This document shows, piece by piece, positions 48,074-58,604 of a stretch of 64,000 bases of DNA. The stretch lies in the NCBI GenBank assembly GCA_023053545.1, contig JAKZAN010000005.1:13330001-13394000 (forward strand). Reading direction: 5' to 3'. The position numbers and the translations under genes are program-made. Every line of letters starts with the position of its first letter. Within the stretch, counting starts at the first letter, position 1. This DNA is from Lepidurus packardi. Its lineage: Eukaryota > Arthropoda > Branchiopoda > Notostraca > Triopsidae. Under the pieces are notes generated by a model that saw only the letters and a program-made list of their open reading frames with translations, was not told the DNA's origin and did not search any database.

Positions 48074-51000
48074 TTAATTGAAGAGCAGATCTTTGTAAAA
48101 GGATAATAGGTAGCAGTTGGTGACGCGGCAGTTGTTGGTAGTGCGCACGACGGTGCTGCGATCTGCGCGCTCGAAGTTGGCTTTCACGGTTTCGTAGTAC
48201 TTGCCGTCGCTCAAGTTCAAGCAGCGCAGACGTAAGCAGCGCATGCGCAGGGTGTCGATTGCCTTCTGGGACTTGTCGGAGTAACGCAGTGTATCCGGGT
48301 CCCAACGCACTTCCAGGCGCTCCAGGTTGGGACAATGCTGCGCAATGCAGTCAACCAGCTGGTCGACGAGGACCTTTTGGTGGATCTTCTGGCAACAGCC
48401 TTCGGGCATGCCCATGACTAGGATGCGCGCTTGACGCAACGCGGGTAAGATACTAGTCCAGAGACTGTCTGTTACGTGCGGAATCCCGGACAGGATCAGT
48501 CCGCGCAGTTGCTGACCGTAACGGGACAGAAATTTGTACAGGCATTCCTCGGAAATGTTGTCCGTGCGGTCCAGGTCCAACGCAATCAGGTTCCGTGGAT
48601 TGCCGTGCTCCATGTATGCGCGCAATACCTTAATGGGTAGAAATAATTGATCAAAAATGTGTATAAAAGCCACCGCAAACTGTGGTGACAAGTTGTACTT
48701 TTCAGAAGCAAAAGCTATCTATGTATGGCAATTAGCTATCTATTTTTTTTCTTTCTTACGCGACGCTTTCGCCCAGCAATAACAAACATCAGCGCCATCT
48801 ATGATTGTTTCTATCAATAAGCCAAAGTATACAACTGCTGAAAGATTACTTTTTCGAAGTTGTACTTTTCAGAAGCAAACGCTATCTATTTGTGGCAATT
48901 AGCTATCTATGTTTTTTTTTTTATGCGACGCTTTCGCCCAGCAATAACAAACATCAGCGCCATCTATGATTGTTTCTATCAATAAGCCAATGTATACAAC
49001 TGCTGAAAGATTACTGTTTCGAAAAATAGTAATGCAATTACTTCGACAAACTATTACTTCGTCATTTTGCAACTTGCGCTTCGCCATTCTCTAATCCGCT
49101 GCGAAGTATTCTTTTGCGTATTTACTGTGAAGCTGGGCAATTACTTCTTGCTTTCCTATACTGTTTCAGATTGGACAACTACCGCAAAGAATTGCGCAAT
49201 TACCTTCGATTCTACGCCGTCCCGGGGAACTTGACATACGAAATAAGTAACTTACTGCGTCGGTGAAGCAATCCTGTTGACCAGCCGACAAGTAACGCAG
49301 TCCTTGCAAGCGCGTGAGTAGGTCTGATAGGCATTCCGTGCTTAAATCCGTTCCAGTAATGTCTAGTTCTTGCAACTGCGTCTTTTCCCACTCTACACTC
49401 ATGACATGATCGCTCTGCAGCCCTTTTTAGATTTATTTAAAAAATTGTAGTGTTCAATGTTAAAACTTGTCTTTTGATGGAATTTGTTACCAGTTTGTTG
49501 CATCAACAAGCAGCGAAGCTTTCGACAACGTTGGAACAGAATCTTCAGCGAGGATCCGTTAAACTTGGCGCAATAAGTAACTGCCAAGCACTCCAACTGC
49601 AAGTAAGAACAAAAATTGTACTTACGGTGTCACTAAATTGTGCTTACAAAGTTACTAAACGTTATTTATATTTATAATATGAATAAAAATAAGTTACTTG
49701 GATGCAATTGGAACTAAAAGCGTCCACATGACTGTCGTCTAAAAAGTTGATGCCGTACAAGTTAATGACGCGTAAATTCGGCGTGGCAGACTTCAACTTA
49801 TGGATGTTGATAACTTCATAAATTTCTTCCTCTTCCTCCTCGATTTTCTCATACGTTCCTTGACGGTAGATTCAAAAGTCCAATTGAAATGGCTACCTAA
49901 ATGAAGGTTTTAGGGCTATTACCGATCAAGTGCAGCACTTCCAGTCCGTTGATGAAATTGTAGATTTTGCGCATAAACCCTTCCATGAAGATGACTTCCG
50001 ACAGGCAGACGCAAAGGAAGCGCAGGCGCGTGGGAAAAGCTTGCATTTCATTGAAATCGTGCAGTTGCATCGCAGTGGAAAAGTCGAGCAACATGTGCGT
50101 TAAATTCGGACATTTGCCCGCCAATTCGTGCAGCACGGTGTGCGTAATTAGCTCGATGGGTAGTTCGATGTACCGCAGAGAAGGTCCAAACCGAATACTT
50201 AAGAAACAAAAATGAAAATTGTAGAGAAAGGAACATATTTAGATTGCCAAGAAAAGATTGAAATGATAAAAAAGAGCGAATGAAATGTTTTAGTGATTTA
50301 AATCCATTTAGTAAAAAATTAATTACCAAAAGGAAGTAAGGAATTGTTTACCTAATCAAGGCTAAAAGGGATTCGAGACTGGACACGTGTAAACCAGACC
50401 ATTCAGGACGTAAAGACACGATTTGCCATAAGCGACTGTCGTAGGCAACCATTCGCCATTTGCGGCACGTCCGAGCTAATTTGCAGATTTCTTTGTGCGT
50501 TAAATAGGAGAATATTTGAAGGAGAACTTTATCAGGTAGCTTGTCGATAGTCTACGTACAAAATAAAGCGCAAGTAAAATGAAAGTTCCCCATAAGAACC
50601 TGTTTTCGCTAATTTAGTAAAGCACTCGTTAAGCTTTTAGTGGACCACACTTTAATGAGTTATTAATTAAGAGCTTTGGGGAGAGTCAAGTTAAAAAAAA
50701 AGGGGGGGGGGGGGGGGGTTCTGAAGGGTCACCGTTTTGAATTTGACAGCCTCGTCCAAAGTTCGGAGAGCAGCATCGTTCTTTAACTGACCCCAAACCT
50801 AGTTTGAAATATTTGGATAAGTTGGGTAATTTGTAATTAAATTTCTTTCCAAACTTACATCAGCGGAGAAATCCATGACTCTTTTGGAGCGTGCAGAACA
50901 CACACGAAATGGGGAGGTTCCTGGTGTTGTTTCTAAGATACTAGAGTCGCAGAGATGCTGGGTGAGCTATTTTGGGAAGTTGGGGAGAAAAGTTTGGCAC

Positions 51001-51362
51001 GCATAGAAACTAAGCGTCCAATCAGACATAGCATGTGTCCTCAACCTGGGCTTTGTACAGAGAATAGGGTGTAAAGACGTATACATCTAGATAATAAGCT
51101 GTAGAACGGACAAGAAACGAGCGGTTTTCTGTTTCTCTGCCATGTGTTTTTCACCCACCCAATGAGAGAAATGGATAGGTTTGAAAAGCGCGGGTTTTTC
51201 TAACGGTCCTTTTGTTTCCTTTCGCGCGCTTTCTTAGCTTGGGTCTTTTTCAGTTATTTTTCTTTTTACCGTGTTTGAGAAGCGTCGAGAGTCGTTAAAG
51301 TTGGAGTTGAGGAGCAAGGAAGGGTCGGCCAAAGTATTCCAAGTGGACATACGGCGATCCAT
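48074..51362 (-). CDS. F-box and leucine-rich-repeat-like protein
   Basis: Likely substrate adaptor of an SCF (Skp1-Cullin1-F-box) ubiquitin ligase. Exons in coding order: 51362-51270, 50957-50859, 50798-50733, 50551-50352, 50197-49923, 49858-49698, 49596-49491, 49422-49256 and 48628-48074, joined in frame to 573 residues. The F-box spans about residues 87-130 (TIDKLPDKVLLQIFSYLTHK, then ICKLARTCRKWRMVAYDSRL), followed by WQIVSLRPEWSGLHV. The rest is a solenoid of degenerate leucine-rich repeats (LRYIELPIEL, LTHMLLDF, LRVINLYGINF, LQELDITGTDL, LIALDLDRTD, LRGLILSGIPHV, LERLEVRWD). The C-terminal RSTVVRTTNNCRV block is, from memory, strongly conserved in an uncharacterised insect/crustacean F-box family; I give no symbol. 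Intron 8 contains a 167-bp tandem duplication and intron 3 a long G run. Confidence 0.87.
48690..49022. repeat. Tandem duplication of about 167 bp in an intron of the F-box gene
   Basis: The block starting AAGTTGTACTTTTCAGAAGC at 48690 recurs at 48857, and the two copies align almost end to end. Shared landmarks include GCTATCTAT, CGACGCTTTCGCCCAGCAAT, CAGCGCCATCTATGATTG and ACTGCTGAAAGATTACT. The copies differ by a few substitutions and the length of a T run, so the duplication is recent. Confidence 0.92.
50702..50718. repeat. G17 homopolymer beside a splice donor
   Basis: Seventeen G on the plus strand, preceded by an A run, within 15 bases of the 5' splice site of F-box exon 3 (minus strand reads C17 then T run). 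Confidence 0.85.
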
Positions 51363-52725
51363 GGTTTGGAAATTAGCGAATTGCTTCAAACGAAATTTGA
51401 AAAAAGGCAAAACCGTTGGGACGCCACTGAATATGATGTGCGACTGGGGGGTTTCAAGAGCACAAGATTTTAGAAACGATGAGGCAAAGGACAGGAGAAA
51501 AGAACTGTAACTAGGCAACGTAACCTAATCTGGGAGGTACGTTTCAAAAAAAGTTATTTTGGGTACCGGAAAATTGCATGGGAACCTGCCGTAGGTGATT
51601 GAGTATGCCGATCAGGTGCCAGACCCCTTCTCTTCATTTTTTTCGGGGCTATAATCTTCCGGAGAGTCCCAATTTCGTCTCTTGTATATCTATCACTAAT
51701 GATCTATTACCCGGAAAAAAATGTGGCTAATTTAAATCCATTCTTTTTTCAGTTAAAAGTAACTTGAGTGGAATTGTAATTATCGTACTTTACTCGCGGG
51801 GAACACTTAAAAAGTATCTTCAAATTTGCGCATAACACGTCTTTTTTCTTGTTATTATTCTTTTCTTTTAAATTCATACGTTCTAGATCAATCTAGCTAA
51901 GAACTCATGGGGAAACCTCCAAATAAACGTGTCATGAATTTTAAAATAATTTCCTGAACTTCTCCAACGCACTTCAAACTACTATATTTGTTTCATTCCT
52001 CCTTTAAAAACAAGTCTGGCTCGTTTAAACATCATGCAGATTAATGGCGACATTTTATTAAATAGCATAAAACCTTTCATACGCGCCTTATCGAAATAAA
52101 TATCGAAATGGATGAAAATTAATATCGAAATAAATGCGCAAGACGTGTAGTGTCCCGTTAGGGCGCTAGCGCCGCCTTTTCATGACCGCTAGCCGCGCCT
52201 CCCTCACCGCTTTGCTTCGGCCAGCACAGCAAGCACGTAGACGTAAACAATGCTGTCGTGGACTAGTTATTCTGTCCCAGTTTTCGTTAGTTTTCTATTT
52301 AAAAGTTGATTCTGTCCAGTGCAGTAGTGGTGCCAATGGTTTGCAAAGTTCCTGTTCATGCCAAACGTTCAATTTTAATAATAATGTTTCATTAATATCA
52401 ATTATCATTCTTAACAAACCAGGTAGATTCGAGCAAATTCCTCTTTTTAGCTCAAAACATCTCATAATTCCTTTTAAATTGCAGTTTTCAAATTGTTCTG
52501 GGCATGTTTTGCAGGTTTATGGAGATTGTCAAGTGCCCAATACCAGCTCGGAAGCCAATCATCACATCAGTTTCGCAGATTGGAGCGACTTGGCCAAAGT
52601 TGAACTCTGACTGAAAATCACTTCCAACATCAAAGCAAAGGAGATAAGAAATCAGAAGTCGCTTTGGTGGCTATGCTCTACTGCCTACGAACTCGTCATT
52701 ACTCCAGTGAGGACTCGCACAGGCC
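51363..52725. other. Divergent upstream region of the F-box gene and SLC39A13
   Basis: No separate gene recognised. A Cys/Ser-rich open frame at 52182-52610 (+) has no family similarity. A TTTTGCAG acceptor-like site near 52514 followed by short non-coding-looking sequence suggests 5' leader exons of SLC39A13. Confidence 0.5.
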
Positions 52726-55523
52726 ATGCGGTACCACAATTCCCTACCGTTATGCCTCAAAGGCTCGTGGTGGAGGTTTTCCCTCTTTTGGATCGCTGCC
52801 AGCTTCCTAGTTCATTCCTCCAGCGCCCACGACGGCCTCTCCCCAGTCACCCAAGAGAAACTAAGCTGCCCTAGCCCTGCCGCTGATGGAAATCCAGATG
52901 AAAATTGTGCAGATCCCAATTTCCGACCATGGATTTGGTCCACCATAGGAGCTATTGTGGTGGGCTTGAGTGGAATTTTCCCTCTTTTGGTCATCCCGGA
53001 CCCTAAAGATTGTCCCCCGGACTCTCCACGTGCCACAGGTATACTTCCCTGTTTTTCTCTTGATTTATTGGCTATTTTTCTTCATTTAAACTTCGGATTT
53101 TTAGAAGATTTCAAAAATTCAAATAGACTTTGTTTTGTATGGGGGGTATTTGTGTGAATGACACTGATTTCTAGAGAAGCAGGGCTGAAAGTCAAGCCAG
53201 CGCTTGACTGTATTGAATAAGACTTGAAAGCTCGATAAGAACCTGCTGGGGATTAAGGCTAAGAGACTGGTACTTTTGAGCCAAGGTATTTGGTGATAAA
53301 GGAACCCTATGCGTGCCGAAAAACATGGGTACCGTATTGGGATAGCCCCCCTTTTAACCTGGCGAGACGCTTATCTGTTGAGGTGGGATTAAATCTGTAG
53401 TACAAAGTGTAACGCAGGAAAGAAGAACATAGCAACGACAAGACGACAAGATCACTGATCTTGTCTTTGACAGATTTTTTTAAACAACATTTTAATCGAA
53501 CCCATCCGTAGATATCTTGCGGTGCCAAGTCTATTTTTTTTTCTTCATCTCGAGGTTTAGTTCATTTTTTTGCTAGACTAGAAATTTGGTCTGCAATATG
53601 AAGCTTTTGAAATGTTTTAAGGGATTTAATTATTAATCTTAATTATTAATTAAAATTATTCATTCATAAAAAAAGATTAATTTAATCCAAGATTGAAATG
53701 ATTCCCTTGGGAATTGGAAAGCACGTAATTTGATACAAGTTCGAAAATAAATTGTGTTGGTATGAATTGATGAAATTGTTGACTTAACTTTCCATTTTGA
53801 GTTAAAATGTGAGTTAAATTTTTTATTTTCTGCTTTTTGGTAAAGTATTAGTTATACGTTCTTTCGATAAACGTGTTCAATTATTGCCAACTCCTAATTT
53901 GTTCAGTTTTATAGCATAGGTAAATCGTCTTGAAGGAAGGGGCTGGAGCACAAGGATTTCTAGTATTAAAGCATAGGACTTTCACACCTACATAGAGTTT
54001 CATGTTATTAAAGTCTATTTTCCTCCATTTAGACGTAGAAACTCGCCCTTATTGCTATCTGGTGTTTATAAGGCCCAGTTTCCCTCGCTTTAGCACAGGA
54101 AAATGGCCCCTGTGGTATTTTGGATGTTCCTTAAGGACCGTTTTCTCTAGTTATAGCATAGGAAAATCGTCTTTAAGGCATTTGAATTCCGTAAAGGATT
54201 ATTTCTGCGAATCTTTTACGTGACACTTTTACGTGGCACAGTCTTTTACGGACAGGAATTAATTCTTAGAAAGTTGTCAATACAAATGTATTATATATTT
54301 TATATTCATTTTGAATTAAGGATTATTACTATTTTGCAGTGGCCGCAGCACGATTACAACTGTTGTTGAGCTTTGCAGTAGGAGGATTATTGGGTGATGT
54401 GTTTCTGCACTTACTGCCTGAAGCGTGGCAGCGATTACGATCAAGTAAAATAATAATAAAATCAATGCTCAGAAATGAATTGGAATCTAATTTTTGTCAA
54501 AAGTAGTACTAATACGTTAACGTTTGTTGTTGACAGCCGGACAGGATCAACATTCTGGTCATACGCAATTGGGTTTGTTGGTACTCGCCGGAATCTTTAG
54601 TTTCGCGATTCTCGAGAAAATTATCGCGTACGGTGGCCGAGAAGAAGATAACGAAGACAGTACGACCAGTTGTTGCAATGGATCTCTCAAGCACGTGAAC
54701 AACAACTGCCCGTCTGATGGAAAATCTCCTGAGAAATCCCAGAAAAAAGTAATTTGGAACAGTCTAAACTTGAAATTTTGAAAAATGTAGGAATTTTTGC
54801 TTTCAAGTTTGTGTAAATTTCACGTTATTTTTGTGAATTGCATTGCTGTTCCTTGCTTGCATTTTCCTGAGTATTTAGTTCATTTATTGTAAGTCATTCT
54901 ATTGTTTAGTTTATTGGGATTTTTATTTGGTTTTAGATTCATGCTACGGGGTACTTGAATTTATTGGCGAATGGGATCGATAATTTTACGCACGGTTTAG
55001 CAGTTGCGGGCAGCTTCCTCGTCTCTTTGAGGATGGGAGTCTTGACTACATTAGCTATTTTAATTCACGAAGTTCCTCATGAGGTAGCGGATTTTGCGAT
55101 TCTTATGCGATCCGGCTTTACGCGATGGGACGCCGCGAAAGCGCAAATATGGACTGCCAGTGTTGGACTGAGTGGCGCTTTAACCGCGTTAAGCGTTCAT
55201 TCAGTGTCTGATTGGGGTAAAGGCACTTCATTCTCAGACATTTCAAGCAAGATTTTTGTTTTTCATGCTTTGTGCTTTTCAAAAGGATCTTTGGAGGAGT
55301 TGAGGCAGAATAAGAATGATGGATTAAAGTTTTCTTTCCATTTGCAGGAGAGTATACGTGGTGGATCTTGCCGTTTACGTCAGGTGGCTTCTTACACATT
55401 GCGTTGGTCACGGTTTTGCCTGAATTGTTGGAAGAACAAAGACCTCGACCCCTGCTTAGTCAATTCTTGTGTATAATGTTAGGGATTGGGATCATGTACG
55501 CCGTTTCTTTGCTAGCCATTTAA
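52726..55523 (+). CDS. SLC39A13: Zinc transporter ZIP13
   Basis: A multipass transporter of the LIV-1 ZIP subfamily that moves zinc (and, in flies, reportedly iron) across Golgi/ER or vesicle membranes. Exons: 52726-53038, 54340-54444, 54537-54748, 54937-55216 and 55348-55523, joined in frame to 361 residues, close to the usual ZIP13 length. An N-terminal hydrophobic signal segment (FSLFWIAASFLVHSSSA) is followed by TM1 (PWIWSTIGAIVVGLSGIFPL), TM2 (LLLSFAVGGLLGDVFLHLLP) and TM3. TM4 carries the metal site DNFTHGLAVAGSF and TM5 the motif HEVPHEVADFAIL (HExPHE). TM6 to TM8 include WWILPFTSGGFLHIALVTVLPELL. The TM3-TM4 loop is Cys/Ser-rich rather than the long His-rich loop of other ZIPs, as expected for ZIP13. 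Confidence 0.92.
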
Positions 55524-55746
55524 GAGCTCGCTTTACCAAGAACAGAAGTGCGATTTGTGGAACGTTATGCAACACATTAGGTTATCGAATATTGGAAGTA
55601 AAAAAACAAACAAAAAAGATTGTTACTTTTTCTTACACGCTTACAGAATTATACCATTTATACCCTCCGTGGTCTTGGATTCGTTTATTTGGATACTATG
55701 AGAAAGATTTACAGGAAAAAGCACTAAAGTTCAACTTCCAGACATT

Positions 55747-56134
55747 CTAATAGTTGGCTGGAACTGGAACTCCGGACTCCTTGGCTAGGTAAATCATTTC
55801 CTCTGGAAAAAAAAGTACAACACATGGTAAGGATATAATGGAAGAGAATATAACCAGAGTATTTATTTACCGCGGGTTAGTTTAGCTTTTTCAGCCGCTT
55901 TGACAGCGTCTCGCACGACTTTTTGCTTTTCTTCGATTTCTCTCAGTCGCGCTTCTTCTCTGGTGTGCACATTATAACGATGGGAGCCCCAGGCAAATCC
56001 CAACAATAAGGCAGACCAACGCCCGAACTAAAGTAATTAATTTAATAATAAATTAATCCATCTAACACGGTTATATCTGAGTATTTTACCTTGATTAAAG
56101 GGGAAACAGAGACGGGAGAAGGAAGCGCTGCCAT
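55747..56134 (-). CDS. ATP5ME: ATP synthase subunit e, mitochondrial
   Basis: A small inner-membrane subunit of the F1Fo ATP synthase that supports dimer formation and cristae shape. Exons in coding order: 56134-56090, 56027-55871 and 55802-55747, joined in frame to 85 residues. The start MAALPSPVSVSPLIKFGRWS matches subunit e. A single membrane helix (ALLLGFAWGSHRY) contains the glycine-containing dimer interface region. The amphipathic, charged tail (EEARLREIEEKQKVVRDAVK) follows as in insects. The stop lies 224 bases beyond the converging SLC39A13 stop; the 5' end is head-to-head with GOLGA7. Confidence 0.93.
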
Positions 56135-56898
56135 TTTTGCGATTCGGGGACTGAGATGTCAAACACCGTATAGCGAACTGGTTTACTTTGAGCGGTCCGA
56201 TTTCGGGTGTGGGTGAAATGCGAAAGGCGAAACGACACATCGTCAAATGCAAGCGAAAAGTACGAATTGAATTGCAGTGCAGCTTTGGAGTTCGACTTTG
56301 TGTCTTATCATAGAATTTTTAAATACTGACCACTGAGTAGAATTATAACAATCGTTTCCACATAGCCTTCAATGACCTTTCGAATGAAGATTCTTAACTT
56401 AAATGTCAGTAAAGTTGAGGATTGTTTTCGAAGACATTTTTTATAGGTCTTGTGCAAATCAAATCAGGCTTCAAACTAATGTATCGTGGATTATTTAAGG
56501 AATTTGTAAAATGTATTTAAACATGCTGTACAATTATTTCCCTTTACAAATAAAATTGGTAACACTTCTTTCTTAGGCTCACTTAAATAAACTCCCAGTA
56601 ATAATTAATTCGAGGAATAAAACGTCTATGGTTAACATTGTCAAGGTAAAGAAGCTCATAATAGCCTTTTCACACTTCCTAATAAAATGCGAAACGGCAA
56701 AATGCGAAATGACATTTTAGTCGCCTTCCGAAATTTATCCTCACCCTTCGATTCCCTTCACTATGGAATCCCCCTGGTTTGCGGTTCGACGTTTCCCATA
56801 AAACTATAAAGCGCACGCCCCCCGCTGCCATAATTTGTTTCTTAGCGCTGCCTTTATGTTGTGTCTCGAAGGTGTTTTGGACGACTTTTCAGTTCATT
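56135..56898. promoter_or_regulatory. Divergent promoter region of ATP synthase e and GOLGA7
   Basis: 764 bases separate two outward-facing start codons. The region is AT-rich in the middle, with a GC-richer block near 56805-56890 just before the GOLGA7 ATG. I see no confident TATA box. Confidence 0.45.
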
Positions 56899-57681
56899 AT
56901 GGCATCTAATAAGGTAAATAAAAATGACTTAAAATTAAGATAATAAGCAATAACAACTCTTATATGCTTACAGTCGAAAAAGACGGGAAAAGACGCTGGA
57001 GTTGATGACAGAATGGCCAGAAATGGTGTGGGCGACCGCTCCTGTCTCAAAGTTTTCATCCAGCGCGATTACAGCGAAGGAACTTCTGTCCGATTCCAGT
57101 GCAAATACCCCGCCGAGCTGGAAGGGAAGGTAAACTTCTTCTTTTTTTTTAGTTTATTAGCTTAGAATGATTTTATATGAATTTATCTATCCTGTTCATT
57201 AGTTAGAAAAGGACAAATTCGAGTACACGGTCAACACGTTAAACGAAATTTACCATGAAGCTGAATCCTTGAGTTGCAGCACGTATTGCGAAGGCTGCTG
57301 TGCTTGTCTAACTGGTTACCTGCTTTACTGCTGTACAGACACTCACTATGAAAAAGTAATGTGCGTTAAATATAGAAATCATTTCTATTCTTTTTTGTTT
57401 ATTCAGTGTTTGAAAAAAGCTGCCAAGTTCATTATTGAACAGAACGAACGAGTCTGGGTGCCCCGGGGCTTGTTGCTAATAGATCCCGTTGAAAGAGGCC
57501 TGCGAGTCGTATCCTTTTACAGAGGAATTTACACTCATTTATTTATTACTTAAAATATTTACATTACTATTCAAAATAGTGAATTGAAAGCTTGGTTCGA
57601 AAGTAAGAACATTATTTTCCTTAATTGGAAATTCAGATCGAGATTTGCATCATCACGGAAATGCCTACGTCGCGATCCTGA
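56899..57681 (+). CDS. GOLGA7: Golgin A7, palmitoyltransferase cofactor
   Basis: GOLGA7 (ERF4 family) partners with DHHC9-type palmitoyltransferases on the Golgi to modify Ras and other substrates. Exons: 56899-56913, 56974-57129, 57203-57355, 57407-57508 and 57637-57681, all phase 0, giving 156 residues. Diagnostic blocks are [40 protein letters not shown], the Cys-rich [17 protein letters not shown] stretch (probably palmitoylated or membrane-associated), [14 protein letters not shown], and [19 protein letters not shown]. The N-terminal 25-30 residues before the core are longer than in human GOLGA7 and rich in Lys and Gly. Confidence 0.94.
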
Positions 57682-58604
57682 TCCTCCCTGGATACCCAAG
57701 AGGAGTTCTTTTTCTAACGACCCTTCCATTTTGGGTAAAACAGTTTTCCAGCTAATTTATATTCCCCTACCGAGACACGTATGGTATCCAATCAATCAGT
57801 TTAATGTTGAGCATTATTGATTTTAAATGAGCGTTTGACAAATTGAAAAGAATCCTTAGCTCCAAAAGCGCAAATTCGATGTGGGAACAACAGTGTGTAC
57901 ATTCTTGATTCTGTATGTAACGTAATCTTATTTCGTTGCCTTGTACAGTTAATGAATATATAAGATGCAATTGTAGTTGCTTTGAATTTCTCAATTTTAA
58001 TCATTTCAAAATGATATTTAAAGCCGTTTTCTAATTACTTTCAAAATTATTGCCGGGTGGCCCTTTTGGATCTGTTTCACTGCTTTTAAATCTAAAGATT
58101 TTGGATAGTATAGAGTGTAGAAAACGAATAGTTCGAGAAATGAGGGGGAAAACAAAGAATGAATTACGCCGCACGGCTACATCCGATGAATAGATTCGAA
58201 CCAAGTCCCGGACCAAGATACCATGGTCTTAAACCCCCACATAACGGGAATTCACAACACAAGGCACTGCTCATGGAGAGAACGTCTTAAATGACTAGAT
58301 CTACTTTAAAGATTTAAAAATATATTCGAAAACAAGTCAATCTATAACTACACAACCTCGCGCAAGTTATATACAAGTTACAATGGCCTGTTTGAATCAG
58401 TTTGAGTCTGCCTTGTTCTTTTACCTTCCTTTTCCTCCATTTGAATGCTGATGTTACGTTTTGAAGCTTCAGCGAATGAAAATAAATACCAAAAAAACAC
58501 TACTCACCGCAAACGTCCAGCGTGGGGGAAAAATAGCCAAACTCTTTCTCAAAAGTAAATAACACCGGCCTTACAAAAATAATAATAATATAAAAAAAAA
58601 ACTC
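57682..58604. other. Intergenic region between converging genes
   Basis: This holds the 3' regions of GOLGA7 (+) and the peroxidase gene (-), both AT-rich. A sequence near 58180-58200 resembles a tRNA B box on the minus strand but no tRNA folds around it. Confidence 0.5.

Noticed and set aside
58170-58250. B-box-like GGTTCGAATCT on the minus strand
   Set aside because: No matching A box or acceptor stem around it.
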